Source of the DNA: Cyclobacteriaceae bacterium
Lineage (GTDB): Bacteria; Bacteroidota; Bacteroidia; Cytophagales; Cyclobacteriaceae
Length of the DNA: 64,000 nucleotides
Assembly (NCBI GenBank): GCA_030584025.1
Contig: CP129487.1
Coordinates: 3,248,501 to 3,312,500 of the forward strand
Reading direction: 5' to 3'
The position numbers and the translations under genes were made by a program. Numbering within the stretch: position 1 is the first letter of the stretch; each line of letters begins with the position of its first letter. The notes beneath the pieces are model-generated. The model had not been told where the DNA came from. It saw nothing but the letters and a program-made list of their open reading frames with translations, and made no database searches. Below are positions 26,410 through 35,856 of the stretch, in pieces.

Positions 26410-27735
26410 ATGTCAAACTATCGTTTCGAAACCCTTCAACTTCATGCCGGGCAAGAGGTTGACCCTGTAACACGCTCACGCGCAGTTCCCATTTATCAAA
26501 CCACCTCGTACACGTTCAAGGATTCTGAACATGGCGCAAACCTCTTTGCTTTAAAAGAGTTCGGCAACATCTACACGCGCATCATGAACCCCACTACCGA
26601 TGTGCTGGAAAAAAGAATTGCCGCGCTGGAAGGTGGCGTAGCTGCACTAGCTGTGGGTTCCGGTCAGGCTGCACAGTTCATTGCGCTGAACAACATTCTG
26701 CAAGCTGGTGATAACTTCGTAACCACATCATTCCTGTATGGAGGAACTTACAATCAGTTTAAAGTTTCGTTCAAACGCCTGGGCATTGATGCCCGCTTTG
26801 CTGAGGGTGACAAGCCGGAAGCATTCGAAAAACTCATCGACAAAAACACAAAAGCCATTTACCTGGAGTCGATTGGTAATCCAGGATTTAACATTCCGGA
26901 TTTTGAAGCCATCGCTGCGCTGGCAAAGAAGCATGACATTCCGCTGATTGTCGACAATACATTCGGTGCCGGTGGCTATTTGTTCCGCCCGCTCGAACAC
27001 GGAGCCAATGTGGTGGTGGCATCGGCTACCAAATGGATTGGCGGTCATGGTACATCTATCGGTGGTGTGATTATTGACGGAGGAAATTTCAACTGGAACA
27101 ACGGTAAATTCCTACAGTTCACTGAACCTTCTGAAGGATATCATGGATTGAAGTTTTGGGATGTGTTTGGTGAAGGCAATCCACTTGGCTTACCCAACAT
27201 TGCGTTCATCATCCGCGCACGCGTAGAAGGATTGCGTGATTTCGGCCCCGCCCTGAGTCCGTTCAATTCATTTCTTTTCTTGCAGGGTTTGGAAACTTTA
27301 TCGCTACGTGTTCAACGCGCAGTAGATAATGCCTTGAACCTGGCTGAATGGCTGGAGCAACATCCGAAAGTGGAAAGTGTAAACTATCCAGGGCTGAAAA
27401 GTTCAACCTACCACAACCTGGCGAAGAAGTATTTGAAAAATGGTTTTGGCGCGGTGCTCTCATTCACCATTAAAGGCACGAAAGAAAAAGCGACCAAATT
27501 TGTCGATAGTCTGAAACTGGTGAGCCACCTGGCCAACGTGGGCGATGCGAAAACATTGATCATTCAGCCTTCGGCAACGACACACCAACAGCTTACGGAA
27601 GAAGAACAGCTTTCAACAGGCGTGTTGCCTACGCTGCTGCGCATTTCTGTTGGATTGGAGCACATTGATGACATCAAGGCAGATCTGCAACAAGCATTCG
27701 AGCAGGTGTTTGCAAAAGAGTTGGTAGAAAATTAA
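26410..27735 (+). CDS. metY: O-acetylhomoserine sulfhydrylase
   Basis: 441 residues, PLP-dependent Cys/Met metabolism family. The PLP lysine is in SATKWIGGHGTSIGG, with the phosphate-binding GSGQAAQF and the long-insert form typical of MetY (NWNNGKFLQFTEPSEGYHG). N-terminus YRFETLQLHAGQEVDPVT is characteristic. It makes homocysteine from O-acetylhomoserine and sulfide. First structural gene behind the SAM riboswitch and leader ORF; metX follows 18 bases on. Confidence 0.94.
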   Translation: MSNYRFETLQLHAGQEVDPVTRSRAVPIYQTTSYTFKDSEHGANLFALKEFGNIYTRIMNPTTDVLEKRIAALEGGVAALAVGSGQAAQFIALNNILQAGDNFVTTSFLYGGTYNQFKVSFKRLGIDARFAEGDKPEAFEKLIDKNTKAIYLESIGNPGFNIPDFEAIAALAKKHDIPLIVDNTFGAGGYLFRPLEHGANVVVASATKWIGGHGTSIGGVIIDGGNFNWNNGKFLQFTEPSEGYHGLKFWDVFGEGNPLGLPNIAFIIRARVEGLRDFGPALSPFNSFLFLQGLETLSLRVQRAVDNALNLAEWLEQHPKVESVNYPGLKSSTYHNLAKKYLKNGFGAVLSFTIKGTKEKATKFVDSLKLVSHLANVGDAKTLIIQPSATTHQQLTEEEQLSTGVLPTLLRISVGLEHIDDIKADLQQAFEQVFAKELVEN

Positions 27736-27753
27736 TCGGATACATCGGGAATT

Positions 27754-28794
27754 ATGGAGAAGCACACACACACCTTTCATTACAACAAACCATTCGAACT
27801 GGAGTCGGGAGAATACCTTCCCGGCTTCCAGCTTCGGTACACCTTGTACGGTAAACTCAATGCCGATCGTTCAAACGTGGTGTGGGTGTGTCATGCACTT
27901 ACCGGAAATTCTGATTTTACATCGTGGTGGAAAGAATTATTCGAGTCAGGCGCTGCATTTGATCCGCAGCATTACCTGATTGTCTGCGCCAATACCTTGG
28001 GCGGATGTTACGGATCAACCGGACCACTGTCTATAAATCCAGAAACCGGTAAACCATTTTACCACTCATTCCCGGCAATAACCAACCGGGATATTGTGCG
28101 CGCTTTTGATTTGCTGCGCCAGTCGTTGGAGTTTGAAAAAATCCATACGCTGATTGGCGGATCACTGGGCGGCCAGCATGTATTGGAGTGGGCCATTCAG
28201 CAGCATGAACTGTTTGAGCACATCGTACCGATTGCCTGCAATGCATTTCATTCACCGTGGGGCATTGCCTTTAATGAGGCGCAACGGTTGGCCATTCAGG
28301 CCGATCCTACCTGGAAGGAAAATCATGAACGGGCTGGCCTCGAAGGACTGAAAGCTGCACGCGCCATTGCCATGCTGTCGTACAGAAATTACGAAAGCTA
28401 TGCAGAGGCACAATTGGAGAAGAGTACAGAAAAAGTTGATGGCTTTCGGGCGGCTACGTATCAGCAATACCAGGGCGAAAAACTGGCCTTGCGATTCAAC
28501 ACCTTTACATACTGGGTTCTTAGCAAAGCGATGGACAGCCATAACATAGTTCGCGGAAGAAAGAACGTATTGCTTGCCCTGCAAAGCATTCGCGCCAAAG
28601 CGTTGGTGGTTGGCGTAGACGATGATGTGCTATTTCCAATACAAGAACAAAAATTTCTGGCGGATAACATTTTGAAGAGCTCACTCATTACCCTGCGGTC
28701 CAAACATGGGCATGACGGGTTTCTGATTGAATTCGATCAACTCAATACCGCACTAAAAAAATTCCTAAACACAAAACAAGAAGTATACTGTTGA
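27754..28794 (+). CDS. metX: Homoserine O-acetyltransferase
   Basis: 346 residues, alpha/beta-hydrolase fold. The nucleophile serine is in GGSLGGQHVLEWA, the histidine in SKHGHDGFLIE and the aspartate in VVGVDDDVLFP. The N-terminal HALTGNSDF and NTLGGCYGSTGP segments are typical of MetX. It activates homoserine with acetyl-CoA, providing the substrate of MetY and of the cystathionine synthase encoded next. Confidence 0.94.
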   Translation: MEKHTHTFHYNKPFELESGEYLPGFQLRYTLYGKLNADRSNVVWVCHALTGNSDFTSWWKELFESGAAFDPQHYLIVCANTLGGCYGSTGPLSINPETGKPFYHSFPAITNRDIVRAFDLLRQSLEFEKIHTLIGGSLGGQHVLEWAIQQHELFEHIVPIACNAFHSPWGIAFNEAQRLAIQADPTWKENHERAGLEGLKAARAIAMLSYRNYESYAEAQLEKSTEKVDGFRAATYQQYQGEKLALRFNTFTYWVLSKAMDSHNIVRGRKNVLLALQSIRAKALVVGVDDDVLFPIQEQKFLADNILKSSLITLRSKHGHDGFLIEFDQLNTALKKFLNTKQEVYC

Positions 28795-28825
28795 CCTCAA
28801 TCCCTAATCCTTAACATTTAACAAC

Positions 28826-30004
28826 ATGCCACACCCAACAACAAATCTCATTCACTCGGTACCGGTTGATGCATTAACCGGCTCCATTTCTGTTCCCATT
28901 TATCAAACCGCCACCTATGTGCAGGAAGCACCTGGTGTTAATAAGGGCTTTGATTATGGGCGATCGAATAACCCAACCCGACTTGCACTTGAAAACATAG
29001 TGGCTAAGTTGGAGGGGGGCTTTGCCGCATACGCATTCGCCACCGGACTTGCCGCCATTGATGCTGTATTGAAAACCCTGAAAACCGGTGATGAGATTAT
29101 AGCGGTTGATGATATCTATGGTGGCGCATACCGACTCTTTACGCACATCTATGAAAAGTTCGGTATTACCATCCATTATGTAGACACAACTGATGCTGAC
29201 AACATCCGTGATTACATCAGCTCAAAAACAAAACTGGTATGGTTGGAGTCGCCCACCAACCCTACACTGAAAATTTCAGACATCAAAAAAATTGCTTCCA
29301 TCGCCCACGCAAAAGGTGCGTTGGTCGTGGTGGACAACACCTTTGCCTCACCAGTTGCCCAACAGCCTTTTAAATTGGGTGCTGATATTGTTATCCATAG
29401 CGGCACAAAATACCTGGGTGGTCACTCCGACTTAGTAGCGGGATTGGTAGTGGTGAACACACCCGAACTTGCCGAACAAATCAAGTTCATTCAAAATGCA
29501 TCAGGCGGAATTTTAGGCCCACAGGATTGTTGGCTTACTATTCGAGGTATTGAAACCGTAACGCTGCGCGTTGAGCGCCAATGCAAAACCGCACTTCGTG
29601 TGGCTGAATTTCTTCAGTCGTGCGAAGAAGTTGAGAATGTTTACTACCCGGGACTATCAACGCATAAAAATCATGAGCTGGCGAAGCAGCAGCAAAACGG
29701 CTTGTACGGAGGAGTAATTTCCTTCTCACTGAAAGAAGATACTGAGGAGGCCGCTGTTGCATTGGTAACCTCTACCCAATACTTCAAGCTGGCCGAAAGT
29801 CTTGGTGGCGTAAAAAGTCTCATTTGCCATCCGGCAAAGATGACGCATAAATCCATTCCACGCGAAAAAAGATTGCAATCAGGTGTTGTTGATTCGCTCA
29901 TCCGTTTGTCGTGTGGCATTGAAGAGGCGGAAGACCTGATTGCTGACATTAAACAAGCATTTGTGAAAACAAAAAAACGAGAAACCGTAGAAGTCTTTAA
30001 TTAA
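28826..30004 (+). CDS. Cystathionine gamma-synthase (or lyase) family enzyme
   Basis: 392 residues, PLP enzyme of the trans-sulfuration family. The PLP lysine is in HSGTKYLGGHSDLVAG, with YGRSNNPTRLALE and WLESPTNPTLKI as further signatures. Between metX and hom in a SAM-riboswitch operon, gamma-synthase activity (O-acetylhomoserine plus cysteine to cystathionine) is more likely than lyase activity, but sequence alone does not separate them. If it uses cysteine, a cysteine-sensing leader peptide in front of the operon makes sense. Confidence 0.85.
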   Translation: MPHPTTNLIHSVPVDALTGSISVPIYQTATYVQEAPGVNKGFDYGRSNNPTRLALENIVAKLEGGFAAYAFATGLAAIDAVLKTLKTGDEIIAVDDIYGGAYRLFTHIYEKFGITIHYVDTTDADNIRDYISSKTKLVWLESPTNPTLKISDIKKIASIAHAKGALVVVDNTFASPVAQQPFKLGADIVIHSGTKYLGGHSDLVAGLVVVNTPELAEQIKFIQNASGGILGPQDCWLTIRGIETVTLRVERQCKTALRVAEFLQSCEEVENVYYPGLSTHKNHELAKQQQNGLYGGVISFSLKEDTEEAAVALVTSTQYFKLAESLGGVKSLICHPAKMTHKSIPREKRLQSGVVDSLIRLSCGIEEAEDLIADIKQAFVKTKKRETVEVFN

Positions 30005-30009
30005 TCAGT

Positions 30010-31239
30010 ATGAAAAAGAATTTAAAGTTAGGCCTGTTCGGATTTGGTTGCGTGGGTCAGGGCCTTTATCACGTGTTGCATGAAACAAAGGGCATAAAAG
30101 CAGAGATAAAAAAGATCTGCGTAAAGAACCCAAACAAAAAGCGTTCATTGCCTGATCATTTTTTTACACTCAACGCAGAAGATATTTTACTTGACCCGGA
30201 GATTGATGTGGTGGTGGAGTTAATTGATGACGCTTCAGCCGCATTTACCATCGTAAAAAAAGCGTTGCAAAACGGGAAGCACGTAGTAACCGCCAACAAA
30301 AAAATGTTAGCCGAAAACCTGGAAGAAATTTTTCACCTCCAACAGCAATACAATAAATCTGTATTGTATGAAGGAGCCGTGTGTGGCAGCATCCCCATCT
30401 TACGCAACCTTGAAGAATACTACGACAACGATTTGATCTCAGGCATTGAAGGGATTTTCAACGGATCTACCAACTACATCCTTACCAAAGTTTTTGAAGA
30501 GCGTAAAAACTATGCCGATGCACTTCGCCAGGCACAGGACCTTGGCTTTGCTGAAAGTGACCCCAGCCTGGATGTAAAAGGGTTTGATCCAAAATTTAAA
30601 CTGGTGATTGCGATCGCGCATGCGTTTGGTGTATTCGTTAAGCCGGAGCACATTTTCAACATCGGCATTGATGGCATCAGCGATCTGGATCTAAAATTTG
30701 CACGCGAGAAAGGCTATGGCATTAAACTGGTAGCGCGCGCCATTAAATCCGGTAACGAAGTATTTGGATTAGTCGCCCCGCAGTTCGTTGATCCGCATCA
30801 TCCCCTGAGTTCCGTACGCAACGAGTACAATGCGGTAACCGTACAAGGCGCTTTTTCGGAAAAGCAGCTATTTGTAGGAAAAGGTGCGGGCAGCTACCCC
30901 ACCGGTTCTGCTGTACTGTCGGACATTTCAGCCCTGACTTACGACTACCGGTACGAGTACAAAAAACTGCACCAGCAAGCCAACCTGGACTTTTCGAACG
31001 AAACCTCCATCGAAGCGTTCGTCCGGTTCCCGCATGGTACGGCCATTTCTATTCAGGATTTTGAAGAATTTCAATCGGGCTATGCCTCCAACGGGCAGCA
31101 TTACATGCTGGGTCGGGTAAGCCTGAAAAAACTGGCGGACTGGGCAACCTGGGAAAACGTAGGGATTATCCTTTCCCCAGAGGCCCGGTTTATCACCAAA
31201 ACTGAAAAAAGTGAAGTGTTGACATACTCTGCCGCCTGA
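30010..31239 (+). CDS. hom: Homoserine dehydrogenase
   Basis: 409 residues. The Rossmann motif is GLFGFGCVGQGLYHVL, followed by TANKKMLAENLEE and the catalytic-domain signature GIFNGSTNYILTKV with GFAESDPSLDVKGFD. It reduces aspartate semialdehyde to homoserine, the entry to the pathway encoded upstream. It has no fused aspartokinase and no recognisable ACT domain, so feedback control by threonine may be absent or different. Five bases after the cystathionine synthase gene; last gene of the operon. Confidence 0.93.
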   Translation: MKKNLKLGLFGFGCVGQGLYHVLHETKGIKAEIKKICVKNPNKKRSLPDHFFTLNAEDILLDPEIDVVVELIDDASAAFTIVKKALQNGKHVVTANKKMLAENLEEIFHLQQQYNKSVLYEGAVCGSIPILRNLEEYYDNDLISGIEGIFNGSTNYILTKVFEERKNYADALRQAQDLGFAESDPSLDVKGFDPKFKLVIAIAHAFGVFVKPEHIFNIGIDGISDLDLKFAREKGYGIKLVARAIKSGNEVFGLVAPQFVDPHHPLSSVRNEYNAVTVQGAFSEKQLFVGKGAGSYPTGSAVLSDISALTYDYRYEYKKLHQQANLDFSNETSIEAFVRFPHGTAISIQDFEEFQSGYASNGQHYMLGRVSLKKLADWATWENVGIILSPEARFITKTEKSEVLTYSAA

Positions 31240-31318
31240 AATAACGCTGCAACTTGAACATGATGAACATCAGGGCAAAAAACTGTGTTTTTATATGCAG
31301 TTTCACCCTTGGGAGCAA

Positions 31319-31326
31319 TATATTTG
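31319..31326 (+). promoter_or_regulatory. Candidate -7 promoter box for nqrF
   Basis: TATATTTG matches TAnnTTTG and sits 24 bases before the nqrF start codon, after the end of the methionine operon. I could not place a convincing -33 box. Confidence 0.45.
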
Positions 31327-31349
31327 TGACCCATAAAACTTGATTTTAC

Positions 31350-32648
31350 ATGGTCATTGCAGCGTCTATTCTCGCCTTTACTTTCATTATTTTATTGCTG
31401 GTTGCCCTGCTTTTGTTTGCCCAGAAGAAACTGGTGCAGTCGGGCCCGGTACGGCTCTTTATTAACGGAGACGAGCAAAACCCGATTACCGTTTCTGCCG
31501 GTTCCTCCCTGTTAACAACCCTAGCCAACCAGAAAATCTTCATTCCATCAGCCTGTGGCGGTGGCGGAACCTGTGCCATGTGCAAGTGCGTGGTGGAAGA
31601 CGGAGGTGGTGATGTGTTGCCCACTGAAATGGGCCACTTAAGCCGTAAGGAAAAGGCCGACCATGTACGCCTGAGCTGCCAGGTAAAAGTAAAGCAGGAT
31701 ATGCGCATCCGCATACCCGAAGAAATTTTCGGTATCAAGAAGTGGGAATGCGAAGTGGTGTCGAACTATAACGTATCGACTTTTATTAAAGAATTTGTAG
31801 TGAAGTTGCCTCCGGGCGAAACGCTGAACTTTGAGGCTGGTGGATACATTCAGATTGACGTTCCCTCCATAAATGTGGATTTCAAAACCATGGACATCAC
31901 TCCGCACCCGGAGTTGGGCCACAAACCCGATGTATTCCAGGGTGATTGGGATAAGTTCAAGCTGTGGGATCTGAAAATGAAAAACGATGAGCCCATCTTC
32001 CGCGCATATTCAATGGCCAACCACCCGGCAGAAGGAAATATTGTGATGTTGAACATCCGTATTGCCACGCCACCGTGGGATCGTGCCAACAATAAATGGA
32101 TGGATGTAAATCCGGGTATTTGTTCTTCGTATGTATTCTCCCGCAAGCCAGGCGACAAGGTAACCATCTCCGGTCCGTACGGTGAATTCCACATCAACCC
32201 TACCCAGCGCGAAATGGTGTACATTGGTGGTGGTGCCGGTATGGCTCCATTGCGTGCGCAGATTTTCCACCTGTTCCATACTGAAAAGACAAATCGTAAG
32301 GTTTCGTATTGGTATGGTGGCCGCTCCAAAAAAGAACTTTTCTACGTAGAACACTTCCGCAAGATTGAGCAGGAGTTCCCGAACTTCCAGTTCAACATTG
32401 GTTTGTCTGAACCCCTTCCGGAAGACAACTGGAAAGTAAAGAAGAGCTTAGACGATAAAGAAGCCGATGGCTACGTTGGTTTTATTCACCAGTGTTTGTA
32501 CGACAACTACCTGAAAAACCATCCGGCTCCAGAAGACATTGAATTCTACCTGTGCGGTCCTCCGTTGATGAACGCAGCCGTGCTGAAAATGCTGGATGAT
32601 ATGGGTACACCAAAAGAAAACATCCGCTTTGACGACTTTGGCGGCTAA
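31350..32648 (+). CDS. nqrF: Na+-translocating NADH:quinone reductase, subunit F
   Basis: 432 residues. N-terminal membrane helix (about 2-25), a [2Fe-2S] ferredoxin domain with CGGGGTCAMCKC and the fourth ligand in LSCQVKV, then the FAD domain with RAYSMANHPAE and the NADH domain with YIGGGAGMAPLRAQI and FYLCGPPLMNAAV. It accepts electrons from NADH and passes them to the other Nqr subunits. Those genes (nqrA-E) are not in the window; a terminator follows, so nqrF stands alone here. A TATATTTG promoter-like box lies 24 bases before the start. Confidence 0.95.
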   Translation: MVIAASILAFTFIILLLVALLLFAQKKLVQSGPVRLFINGDEQNPITVSAGSSLLTTLANQKIFIPSACGGGGTCAMCKCVVEDGGGDVLPTEMGHLSRKEKADHVRLSCQVKVKQDMRIRIPEEIFGIKKWECEVVSNYNVSTFIKEFVVKLPPGETLNFEAGGYIQIDVPSINVDFKTMDITPHPELGHKPDVFQGDWDKFKLWDLKMKNDEPIFRAYSMANHPAEGNIVMLNIRIATPPWDRANNKWMDVNPGICSSYVFSRKPGDKVTISGPYGEFHINPTQREMVYIGGGAGMAPLRAQIFHLFHTEKTNRKVSYWYGGRSKKELFYVEHFRKIEQEFPNFQFNIGLSEPLPEDNWKVKKSLDDKEADGYVGFIHQCLYDNYLKNHPAPEDIEFYLCGPPLMNAAVLKMLDDMGTPKENIRFDDFGG

Positions 32649-32671
32649 TTCATAAAACAAAAAACAAGCAT

Positions 32672-32709
32672 AAGAGGGCATTGCAATCGTTTGTGGTGCC
32701 CTCTTCCTT
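32672..32709 (+). terminator. Terminator-like hairpin after nqrF
   Basis: AAGAGGGCA (32672-32680) pairs perfectly with TGCCCTCTT (32697-32705) across 16 bases; a weak pyrimidine/T tract follows. Confidence 0.65.
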
Positions 32710-32768
32710 TTGGTAGTGTTTGAAATCAGGTTTCGATTTGCTTATTTAGATTAATCCAAACCCGACCC

Positions 32769-33317
32769 GTGAAAAAGGCTTTTGCCATATTCTTTCTGTT
32801 ACTCCTCCTTTTTTATACAGGAGGTTATTACCTGGTTTTTGTTGCCCTGAAACATCAATCGAATAAAAAACTGGCGCAGCTCTTTGATTCGGGCGAGTAT
32901 GCCGAAGAAGAAACCCTGACCATTAAAATTCCAGTTACCCTTCCCTACCCGGTATATGCAAACGGATTTGAACGGGTTAATGGTGAGTTTGAGTACAAAG
33001 GTGAATTTTTCAAACTGGTAAAACACAAACTCGATGGTGATACCCTGTACATTGTATGTTATAAAGATGTAAAAGCTAAAAGTATTTCAGCTGCGCTTGC
33101 AGACTTTGCTAAAGTCTCAAACGATATTCCATTATCCTCAAAATCTCCGATAAGCATCATTGGTAAGATAATTAAAGATTATGAACCGCTTCCAAAACTA
33201 GACCTGGCCCATCAGGATACAGGTTGGAGCAGAAATGCCCCCTTTGGAAACATGCAGCTGTTCATCCCCGAAATAACCCTTCCGGTTTTCTCGCCCCCTC
33301 CAAAGCAGGTTTGCTAA
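32769..33317 (+). CDS. Hypothetical protein with one N-terminal membrane helix
   Basis: 182 residues from a GTG start; no ATG gives the hydrophobic N-terminus (KKAFAIFFLLLLLFYTGGYY, a membrane anchor at about 3-28). The rest is periplasmic by prediction, with beta-rich segments (LTIKIPVTLPYP, KHKLDGDTLYIVCYKD) and a proline-rich tail ending SPPPKQVC. Not recognised. It precedes the beta-barrel gene by 100 bases and similar pairs are common in Bacteroidota metal or redox loci, but nothing more can be read here. Confidence 0.6.
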   Translation: MKKAFAIFFLLLLLFYTGGYYLVFVALKHQSNKKLAQLFDSGEYAEEETLTIKIPVTLPYPVYANGFERVNGEFEYKGEFFKLVKHKLDGDTLYIVCYKDVKAKSISAALADFAKVSNDIPLSSKSPISIIGKIIKDYEPLPKLDLAHQDTGWSRNAPFGNMQLFIPEITLPVFSPPPKQVC

Positions 33318-33417
33318 CGTATTGATTTTTGTGTTGCCACAATCCACGCAAGCCTTTGGGCTAGTGTGCGTTTGTGTACGCAACTATGTACCCCATTTTA
33401 AACCTGCAAACACTACT

Positions 33418-34503
33418 ATGAAAAAAATATTTACGTATCCACTAATATTGCTTGCTGTATTGGCAAGTACCACACACTTCGTACAGGCACAAGGCTGTGT
33501 AGCCGTGCGAAACATGTCGAGCTGTTCATTAACATATGACAGTACCGCCAACTCCAAGTGGCAGCTCTCACTAAACTACCGGTTCTTCGAATCGTATAAA
33601 CATTTTCGTGGCGACCACGAAGAAAAAGAACGCGTAGAAAATGGAACAGAGGTAATCAACCACGATAACTCCATTCTGCTTGGCGTGTTGTACTCATTTA
33701 ATAATAGAATAAGTGCGGCAGTAACGATACCGTACCTATTCATTGATCGCTCATCCTTATATGAACATAAGGGCAACAACAGCGGGGAACGTTACCACAC
33801 CTCATCGAAAGGGCTGGGCGATATGCGCATCAGCGGATATTACAATGTTCTACCCTCGAATCATAAAACATTTCTTACGGTTGGTTTAGGTGTTAAACTG
33901 CCGACAGGTAATTACAACTATGAAGATTATTTTCACAAGACTGGATCACAGGGGCAAGACACACTGGTACTCCGTGCGGTAGATCAGTCCATTCAGCCGG
34001 GTGATGGCGGCACTGGCGCTATTATTGAGTTTGATTTCGCGCAGCAAGTAGGAAGAAACTTCCAGGTATTTGCTACGGGTATGTATATGTTCAACCCCCG
34101 CAACACAAATGGCACGTTGCGTAGCCCAAACCTGGTGAACAACATTCCACTCTCCAATGAAATGTCGGTGGTTGATCAATTCTTATTCCGGTTAGGCGGC
34201 CGGTATTTGGTAAATAAATTTCAATTCGCATTGGGCGGAAGATACGAGGGCATTCCGGTTGAAGATGTTTTTGGCAAGAGTGACGGATTCAGGAGGCCGG
34301 GCTACATCATCTCCCTTGAGCCAGCCATCACCTACTCATCCGGTAAGCACACATTTGATGTGAATTGCCCCATTGCATTGGAGCGTAACCGCACACAAAG
34401 TGTACTGGATAAACGTAGAACTGAGGTGTTGGGAACCTACCAACATGGCGATGCCGCCTTTGCCGATTACCTGGTATCACTCTCGTATGCGTATCGATTA
34501 TAG
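33418..34503 (+). CDS. Outer-membrane beta-barrel protein (MetA/transporter-like)
   Basis: 361 residues from the ATG at 33418, which gives the signal peptide MKKIFTYPLILLAVLASTTH...VQAQ; the open frame further upstream has no signal. Repeated amphipathic strands (WQLSLNYRFFESYKHF, RISAAVTIPYLFID, TVGLGVKLPTGNYNY, FQFALGGRYEGIPVED) and a C-terminal SLSYAYRL point to a small barrel resembling the putative MetA-pathway/transporter family. Two cysteines near the mature N-terminus (GCVAVRNMSSC) are conserved-looking and could form a disulfide. Substrate unknown. Confidence 0.65.
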   Translation: MKKIFTYPLILLAVLASTTHFVQAQGCVAVRNMSSCSLTYDSTANSKWQLSLNYRFFESYKHFRGDHEEKERVENGTEVINHDNSILLGVLYSFNNRISAAVTIPYLFIDRSSLYEHKGNNSGERYHTSSKGLGDMRISGYYNVLPSNHKTFLTVGLGVKLPTGNYNYEDYFHKTGSQGQDTLVLRAVDQSIQPGDGGTGAIIEFDFAQQVGRNFQVFATGMYMFNPRNTNGTLRSPNLVNNIPLSNEMSVVDQFLFRLGGRYLVNKFQFALGGRYEGIPVEDVFGKSDGFRRPGYIISLEPAITYSSGKHTFDVNCPIALERNRTQSVLDKRRTEVLGTYQHGDAAFADYLVSLSYAYRL

Positions 34504-34664
34504 CATCTAAATAAAGTTCTTAAAAATAAACAGGTTGAGTGTTTAAGCTTGTCGGGGTGTGGAAACCGTGGTTAAGGGTGCCCACTCTGGCAGGCTTAAT
34601 TTATTTATATCCATGAGGAAGGTGTTTTCAATTCTGTCTATCTTCACCCATATTTTTAATCGCT

Positions 34665-35825
34665 ATGGATTTAACCATCTTTTTCTCCCCGCTTGACGAA
34701 TCCATTTATTCGAATATTACTTCTTCATCCTCCTTTTATAAAAGTATCCGGTTCTTTGGTGAAAAAATGCCCAACTATAAAGATTCGCACATCGCCCTGA
34801 TTGGCGTAACGGAGAACCGGGGAGCCGGAAACAATACGGGCACATCAAAAGCCGCAGATGAAATCAGGAAAAAACTGTATGCCCTAAAAAAAGGCAGTGG
34901 CAAGTACCGCATTGTTGACCTGGGAAATTTAAAACCGGGACATGACTTACAGGAAACCTATACGCGCATCAGCGAGGTGTGTCGCATATTGTTGGAAAAC
35001 AACGTACTGCCCATCATCCTGGGCGGCTCGCACGATCTGGATTACGGCCAGTATGCCGCCTACGAAACCATGGAAAAGCTCATCAGCTTTTTAAATGTAG
35101 ATGCATTTCTGGATTTAGATGAGGATCGCGAAGCACCCGCTCAAAAGCAACACATTCATAAAGTATTGTTGCATGAACCGAATTATCTATTTAGCTACAC
35201 ACATCTCGCCTATCAAAGTTATCTTATCGATCAGCTTTCGGTAGCTGTACTGGAAAAACTGTATTTCGAGGCTTTTCGTATTGGCCAGATGCGAACTAAC
35301 CTGCAAGAGATGGAGCCCGTCATCCGCAATGCCGACATGCTTTCGTTCGACATCACCGCTATTAAATCTGCTGATGCGCCCGGCAATGCAAACGCTCAAC
35401 CTTTCGGACTAACCGGTGAAGAAGCCTGCCAGATTTGCTGGTATGCCGGACAAAACGAAAAACTAAGTTCGGTTGGCTTTTATGAATACAACCCGGAGCT
35501 TGATGATGCACACAAAAAAACAGCCAGCGTAGTAGCCACCATGGTGTGGTATTTTATTGAAGGATACTACCACCGTAAAAAAGAACAAAACTTCAAAAGC
35601 AACGACTTTTTAAAATACGTGGTGGCCATGCCGGTAGAAACTGAAACCATTACGTTTTACAAGAGTAAGTTCAGCGAGCGCTGGTGGATGGAAGTGCCCT
35701 ACCCGGGCGGCTTTGAACGCTATGCACGCAACAGCATTGTGCCCTGCAGCTACAACGATTACCAAACCGCTACCAAAGGTGAAGTGCCTGAGCGGTATAT
35801 CAGTATGGTAGCGAAGTTGAGTTAG
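34665..35825 (+). CDS. Arginase/formimidoylglutamase-fold protein with altered metal site
   Basis: 386 residues of the ureohydrolase superfamily. The three metal motifs can be aligned but are altered: GGDHS is GGSHD (histidine kept), DAHxD is DAFLD (histidine lost), and SxDxDxxDP is SFDITAIKSADAP (the second aspartate is threonine and the next is serine). Thus about half of the manganese ligands are missing. Bacteroidota proteins with this pattern are commonly annotated formimidoylglutamase, but hydrolytic activity is doubtful. No histidine-degradation genes are nearby. A 160-base leader without a recognised element precedes it. Confidence 0.75.
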   Translation: MDLTIFFSPLDESIYSNITSSSSFYKSIRFFGEKMPNYKDSHIALIGVTENRGAGNNTGTSKAADEIRKKLYALKKGSGKYRIVDLGNLKPGHDLQETYTRISEVCRILLENNVLPIILGGSHDLDYGQYAAYETMEKLISFLNVDAFLDLDEDREAPAQKQHIHKVLLHEPNYLFSYTHLAYQSYLIDQLSVAVLEKLYFEAFRIGQMRTNLQEMEPVIRNADMLSFDITAIKSADAPGNANAQPFGLTGEEACQICWYAGQNEKLSSVGFYEYNPELDDAHKKTASVVATMVWYFIEGYYHRKKEQNFKSNDFLKYVVAMPVETETITFYKSKFSERWWMEVPYPGGFERYARNSIVPCSYNDYQTATKGEVPERYISMVAKLS

Positions 35826-35856
35826 AGTTGAGGAAGTTCAGGCGTCCCTAACGAGA

